From an uncultured Clostridia bacterium (GTDB lineage: Bacteria > Bacillota > Clostridia > Saccharofermentanales > Saccharofermentanaceae), in the NCBI GenBank assembly GCA_946545505.1, contig CAMNNN010000068.1:1-7388 (forward strand): a stretch of DNA of 7,388 bases, written 5' to 3'. Positions 4,989 through 7,388 of the stretch are shown one piece after another. The notes beneath the pieces were generated by a model. It searched no databases and had not been told where the DNA came from. It saw only the letters and a list, made by a program, of their open reading frames with translations. The position numbers and the translations under genes are program-made. The stretch's first letter is position 1. Every line of letters begins with the position of its first letter.

Positions 4989-6650
4989 TTAATCGTGCCG
5001 GTTATACACGTCGGTATCGATAAGCCCTTCACTTCTCGCCACAACCGTCGTTACTGCTACATCACCCGTGATATTCGACATGGTGTTTACCATATCTATG
5101 AAAGGATAGATTCCGATCAGTAATCCCAGCGCTTCTATCGGCACTCCCATAAGCTGCACGATGATACCCAGACAGATTAAACCCGCTCCCGGAACTCCGG
5201 GACATCCGAGCGACAGCAGGACTATCGTGATCATGACGGACGCGAGCAAAGGCCATGACACATCAACTCCGTACACCCTCGCGAGGAAAAGTCCACCAAT
5301 CACGAGAGTGATGCTTGTACCATCCATATTGACAGTGGCGCCGAGAGGTATCGAGAAATCACAGACTTTATGTGAGATACCGAGTTTCTCCGTGCAGATG
5401 CGAAGGTTCGTAGGCATCGATGCGGTGCTGCTTGCAAGCGCGAGTCCCGTCAACATGCCTTCTTTAAACTTCGAGTAGAACTTCAAAGGATTTAATCTTC
5501 CGAAGATAAGGATGATCAATCCGTAAACTATGAGCATACAGGCCACCGTAGATAGATGCACACCGATATACCCTGCTAACGATCTCACAGAATCCAGCCC
5601 GAGTTGATCAACTATCAGTGCCACGGACGCGAATACCGCCAGTGGAATGAATCTTGTGATTATGGACGTAACCGTCAGAACCAGCGTATTGCCCGCATCG
5701 AAGAACTTCTTCAGCGCACCCGAATACTCCTCTGTCATTCCGACAGCTATGCCGAACAACACGGCAAGGAATAACAGCTGCATAGTATTAGTCTCGACGA
5801 ACGGTACGAATAGATTCGACGGTACGGTATTAATGATAGTCGTCCTTAAGGACGTATCTATATCCGTAGATACATCTGCTGCTGCCGCTGCATTACCGTC
5901 CGCAGCAAACCCCTCAGTTCCCGGCTTAAACAGAAGTGACAGTCCCACTGCAAGGCTTACAGCCAGTATAGTCGTCAGCACATAAGACACCATTACTTTG
6001 GCGCCGATCCTGCCAAGTTCCGACAGACTCTTGAACGACGACAGACACGAGACCATCGAGAAGAAGATTACAGGTCCGATGATTATCTTTATCGCATTCA
6101 TGAACATGATCTTCACCGGTTCGAGCGCATAGAAAACGACAGCATCGGTTATCTTTTCCGGGACCAGGAATTTCAGGATCAATCCGACGGCAAGACCCAT
6201 TACCAGGGCTATGACCGTATTCTTAAGCATTGATTGTTCCGCTTTACCTACGCTGATCTGAGTCCTGTTAACGCCGTTCCTGTTGGAGTAACGAAGCTGA
6301 TTCCCGTAGGACATGAGAAGTATCGACCGTATGGCAGACGAAGCATCGTCCCTGCCCATACGGCTTAACTCGGATGTCTTCTCTACATAGTTGTCAAAGG
6401 GGTCGAATTCATCGCCTTTGCATCGGAGCGTGATGTAATACTCACCTAATGACTTACTGAACTTTACCTGAAGACTGCCGTCTTCGGGTGCATGCTTCAC
6501 GAATAAGGCGATCATCTCCTCGCAGGCGACCATCGCGCTGTTCGTCAGCTTATCACCCGTCTTAACCCGACGCAGGTTCTCCTGCACAAAGACAAGAGCA
6601 TCCCTTACGGAGTTTTTATCACTAAGACTGAAATACTTCGAGCTATTCAC
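4989..6650 (-). CDS. SLC1-family (SDF) Na+/amino-acid symporter with N-terminal HATPase-like domain
   Basis: A 553-aa protein. Residues ~143-540 form a complete dicarboxylate/amino acid:cation symporter: membrane helices from 143, HP1 with ASSTASMPT (406-414), TM7 with NMDGT (441-445), HP2 with GCPGVPGAG (482-490) and TM8 with IDMVNTMSNITGD (518-530). D519, T523, N526 and D530 match GltPh D394, T398, N401 and D405. GltPh R397, which holds the acidic side chain of the substrate, is N522 here, which argues for a neutral rather than acidic amino acid. Residues ~1-135 are soluble and resemble an RsbW-type HATPase domain: CEEMIALFVKHA (43-54) fits the N-box and CKGDEFDPF (77-85) the G1 box. Leu49 replaces the Mg-binding Asn, so it is probably not a kinase. 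The GTG start at 6650 has GGGAG 7 nt upstream. It has its own promoter. Confidence 0.9.
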   Translation of the reverse strand: MNSSKYFSLSDKNSVRDALVFVQENLRRVKTGDKLTNSAMVACEEMIALFVKHAPEDGSLQVKFSKSLGEYYITLRCKGDEFDPFDNYVEKTSELSRMGRDDASSAIRSILLMSYGNQLRYSNRNGVNRTQISVGKAEQSMLKNTVIALVMGLAVGLILKFLVPEKITDAVVFYALEPVKIMFMNAIKIIIGPVIFFSMVSCLSSFKSLSELGRIGAKVMVSYVLTTILAVSLAVGLSLLFKPGTEGFAADGNAAAAADVSTDIDTSLRTTIINTVPSNLFVPFVETNTMQLLFLAVLFGIAVGMTEEYSGALKKFFDAGNTLVLTVTSIITRFIPLAVFASVALIVDQLGLDSVRSLAGYIGVHLSTVACMLIVYGLIILIFGRLNPLKFYSKFKEGMLTGLALASSTASMPTNLRICTEKLGISHKVCDFSIPLGATVNMDGTSITLVIGGLFLARVYGVDVSWPLLASVMITIVLLSLGCPGVPGAGLICLGIIVQLMGVPIEALGLLIGIYPFIDMVNTMSNITGDVAVTTVVARSEGLIDTDVYNRHD

Positions 6651-6657
6651 ATCCGCG

Positions 6658-6662
6658 CTCCC
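6658..6662 (-). promoter_or_regulatory. Ribosome binding site for the GTG start of the symporter
   Basis: GGGAG with a 7-nt spacer to the GTG at 6650. It supports the non-ATG start and therefore the presence of the N-terminal domain in the product. Confidence 0.65.
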
Positions 6663-6683
6663 GGATCAGTATTTGATAGCTCT

Positions 6684-6711
6684 ATTATACGACAATGTCA
6701 GGTCGTCTTAA
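6684..6711 (-). promoter_or_regulatory. Sigma-A-like promoter of the symporter gene
   Basis: Minus-strand TTAAGA (6711-6706; 4/6), a 16-bp spacer, and a perfect TATAAT (6689-6684). The start would be near 6677, giving a ~27-nt leader. The -35 box overlaps the last codons of the start-less open frame at 6698-6925. Confidence 0.65.
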
Positions 6712-6925
6712 GATAGAAAACCAATACGTCTCCGTTGAATACGATATCTATGACCTGGACGCCCTGGCTCGCGATAGTATCATTGAAGTCATCAGAGCTG
6801 CACCAGACATTCGAATCCGTCTGCGGAACCTCTATATCATAGAGCTCGATATCAGGGAATTCGCATTCCTCCCACTCATACTCATCCCACAGTTCGTCAG
6901 CCTGCTCTTCTGTAAGATATCGGAA
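6698..6925 (-). pseudogene. 75-codon open frame without a start, in frame after the DUF5808 gene stop
   Basis: Directly after the TAA at 6928-6926 the same reading frame stays open for 75 codons to a TGA at 6700-6698. The translation looks protein-like: an acidic amphipathic start (YLTEEQADELWDEYEWEE, residues 3-20) and a hydrophobic beta-like end (VQVIDIVFNGDVLVFYL, 56-72). It contains no ATG or GTG, and only one late TTG. Three explanations fit: a gene remnant that lost its start, a C-terminal extension cut off by a nonsense mutation or joined by stop read-through, or a frameshifted small gene beginning in another frame near 6950. I recognise no family. It ends inside the symporter promoter. 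Confidence 0.35.
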
Positions 6926-7388
6926 TTATACCACCAGCTGTCCCACAGCATTGAGGTAAATCATCAGTATTATCGATCCGATCATGATGACTGCGCTGAC
7001 AATACCTATTACTTTTCCTGCCGGGTGAGCGAAGTTTACGGTAGCGCCGTAGCCCAAACGCTTTTCGACGTTGAGGCGCGTGTCGTTCGGGTTGTAATAG
7101 AACATGCCGAGGATCCAGTTATCGTCGTCATCCGTAAGCTCGAGCTCCGTGTCGCGCTCATATCTGTTCTCGACCTGTCTTTGATTGATGACTCCGATTA
7201 CAACGACTGCCATTATCACTGCTGAGTAACCTAAGGTGCTTATGAGCACTGCCGCCTCGCTGTCAGTAAAGAACATCAGGACACTATTCGCGATAAGGTA
7301 TAGCGCATTCGCCCAGCTCATAGCGATGAACAGATCCGCCCATGTCTTTTTCTTCGCTCTGCTGTAGTTCGCATTGATGCTGCTGTCG
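6926..7388 (-). CDS. DUF5808-type multi-pass membrane protein (5' end outside window)
   Basis: The last 153 residues of a membrane protein; the frame stays open to the window end, so the true start lies outside. The visible part begins with an NYSRAKKKTWADLF-like amphipathic stretch (7-20), then membrane segments near 19-40 and 44-67, a charged cytosolic-type linker (INQRQVENRYERD, 67-79) and an acidic run. The DUF5808 signature follows: WILGMFYYNPND (91-102), VEKRLGYG (107-114) and VNFAHPAGK (117-125). A last membrane helix (126-145) ends the protein. An internal ATG at 7321 is an arbitrary start inside a membrane helix and is not used. In Clostridia such domains often sit at the C-terminus of DUF1648-like membrane proteins; the function is unknown. 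The stop falls right after the final helix, as expected for a natural end. Confidence 0.8.
   Translation of the reverse strand, partial: DSSINANYSRAKKKTWADLFIAMSWANALYLIANSVLMFFTDSEAAVLISTLGYSAVIMAVVVIGVINQRQVENRYERDTELELTDDDDNWILGMFYYNPNDTRLNVEKRLGYGATVNFAHPAGKVIGIVSAVIMIGSIILMIYLNAVGQLVV

Noticed and set aside
6830..6844. CTCTAT-atc-ATAGAG hairpin as a terminator of the DUF5808 gene
   Set aside because: AT-rich 6-bp stem with no T-run on either side, and it lies inside an open frame.
6695..7225. 176-codon plus-strand open frame
   Set aside because: It is antisense to the DUF5808 gene and the following open frame, has no plausible domain, and ends in low-complexity Asp/His/Tyr text. The minus-strand reading has a recognisable family signature.

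Overview
All seven supported protein genes, the leader ORF and the regulatory sites read on the minus strand, so transcription runs from high to low coordinates. The window looks like a Clostridia-type Firmicute of moderate GC. The reasons are AAGGAG ribosome sites 9 nt before ATG, sigma-A-like promoters with 16-17 bp spacers, a short intrinsic terminator, a lipoprotein MetQ and a DUF5808 membrane protein. I cannot name genus or species. Layout in transcription order: (1) 7388-6926 is the 3' part of a DUF5808-type membrane protein. (2) 6925-6698 is a 75-codon open frame in the same register just past its TAA; it has no start codon and is probably a remnant. (3) A promoter at 6711-6684 drives a 553-aa SLC1-family sodium/amino-acid symporter (6650-4989). 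Its first ~135 residues resemble an RsbW-type HATPase domain that has lost the key N-box Asn. (4) 4988-4618 holds no large gene but has the most interesting structure in the window. A TTGACA-17-TAAACT promoter precedes a 39-codon leader ORF with a strong ribosome site and a Met-Met-Cys-Cys-Arg-Met run. After it comes a CCCGGG terminator whose 5' arm can instead pair, over 14 bp, with a segment of the leader ORF just after those codons. This looks like an attenuator that senses sulfur amino acids. (5) Behind it lie metQ (4617-3763), an iron-type alcohol dehydrogenase (3725-2565) and a CxxC carboxymuconolactone-decarboxylase-family protein (2536-1979). They are probably one operon, closed by a hairpin at 1909-1940. 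(6) A new promoter (1885-1857) starts a tightly packed pair: a GNAT acetyltransferase (1827-1297) and a membrane-anchored alpha/beta hydrolase (1291 to beyond the window start). How the genes work together: the SLC1 carrier and MetQ point to amino-acid uptake. MetQ normally delivers methionine to a MetN/MetI ABC transporter, but neither partner is in the window. The leader ORF would plausibly raise metQ-adh-cmd transcription when charged Met-tRNA or Cys-tRNA is scarce. Why a dehydrogenase and a CxxC protein should share that control is not evident from sequence. No rRNA, tRNA, CRISPR array, insertion sequence or integration site was recognised.
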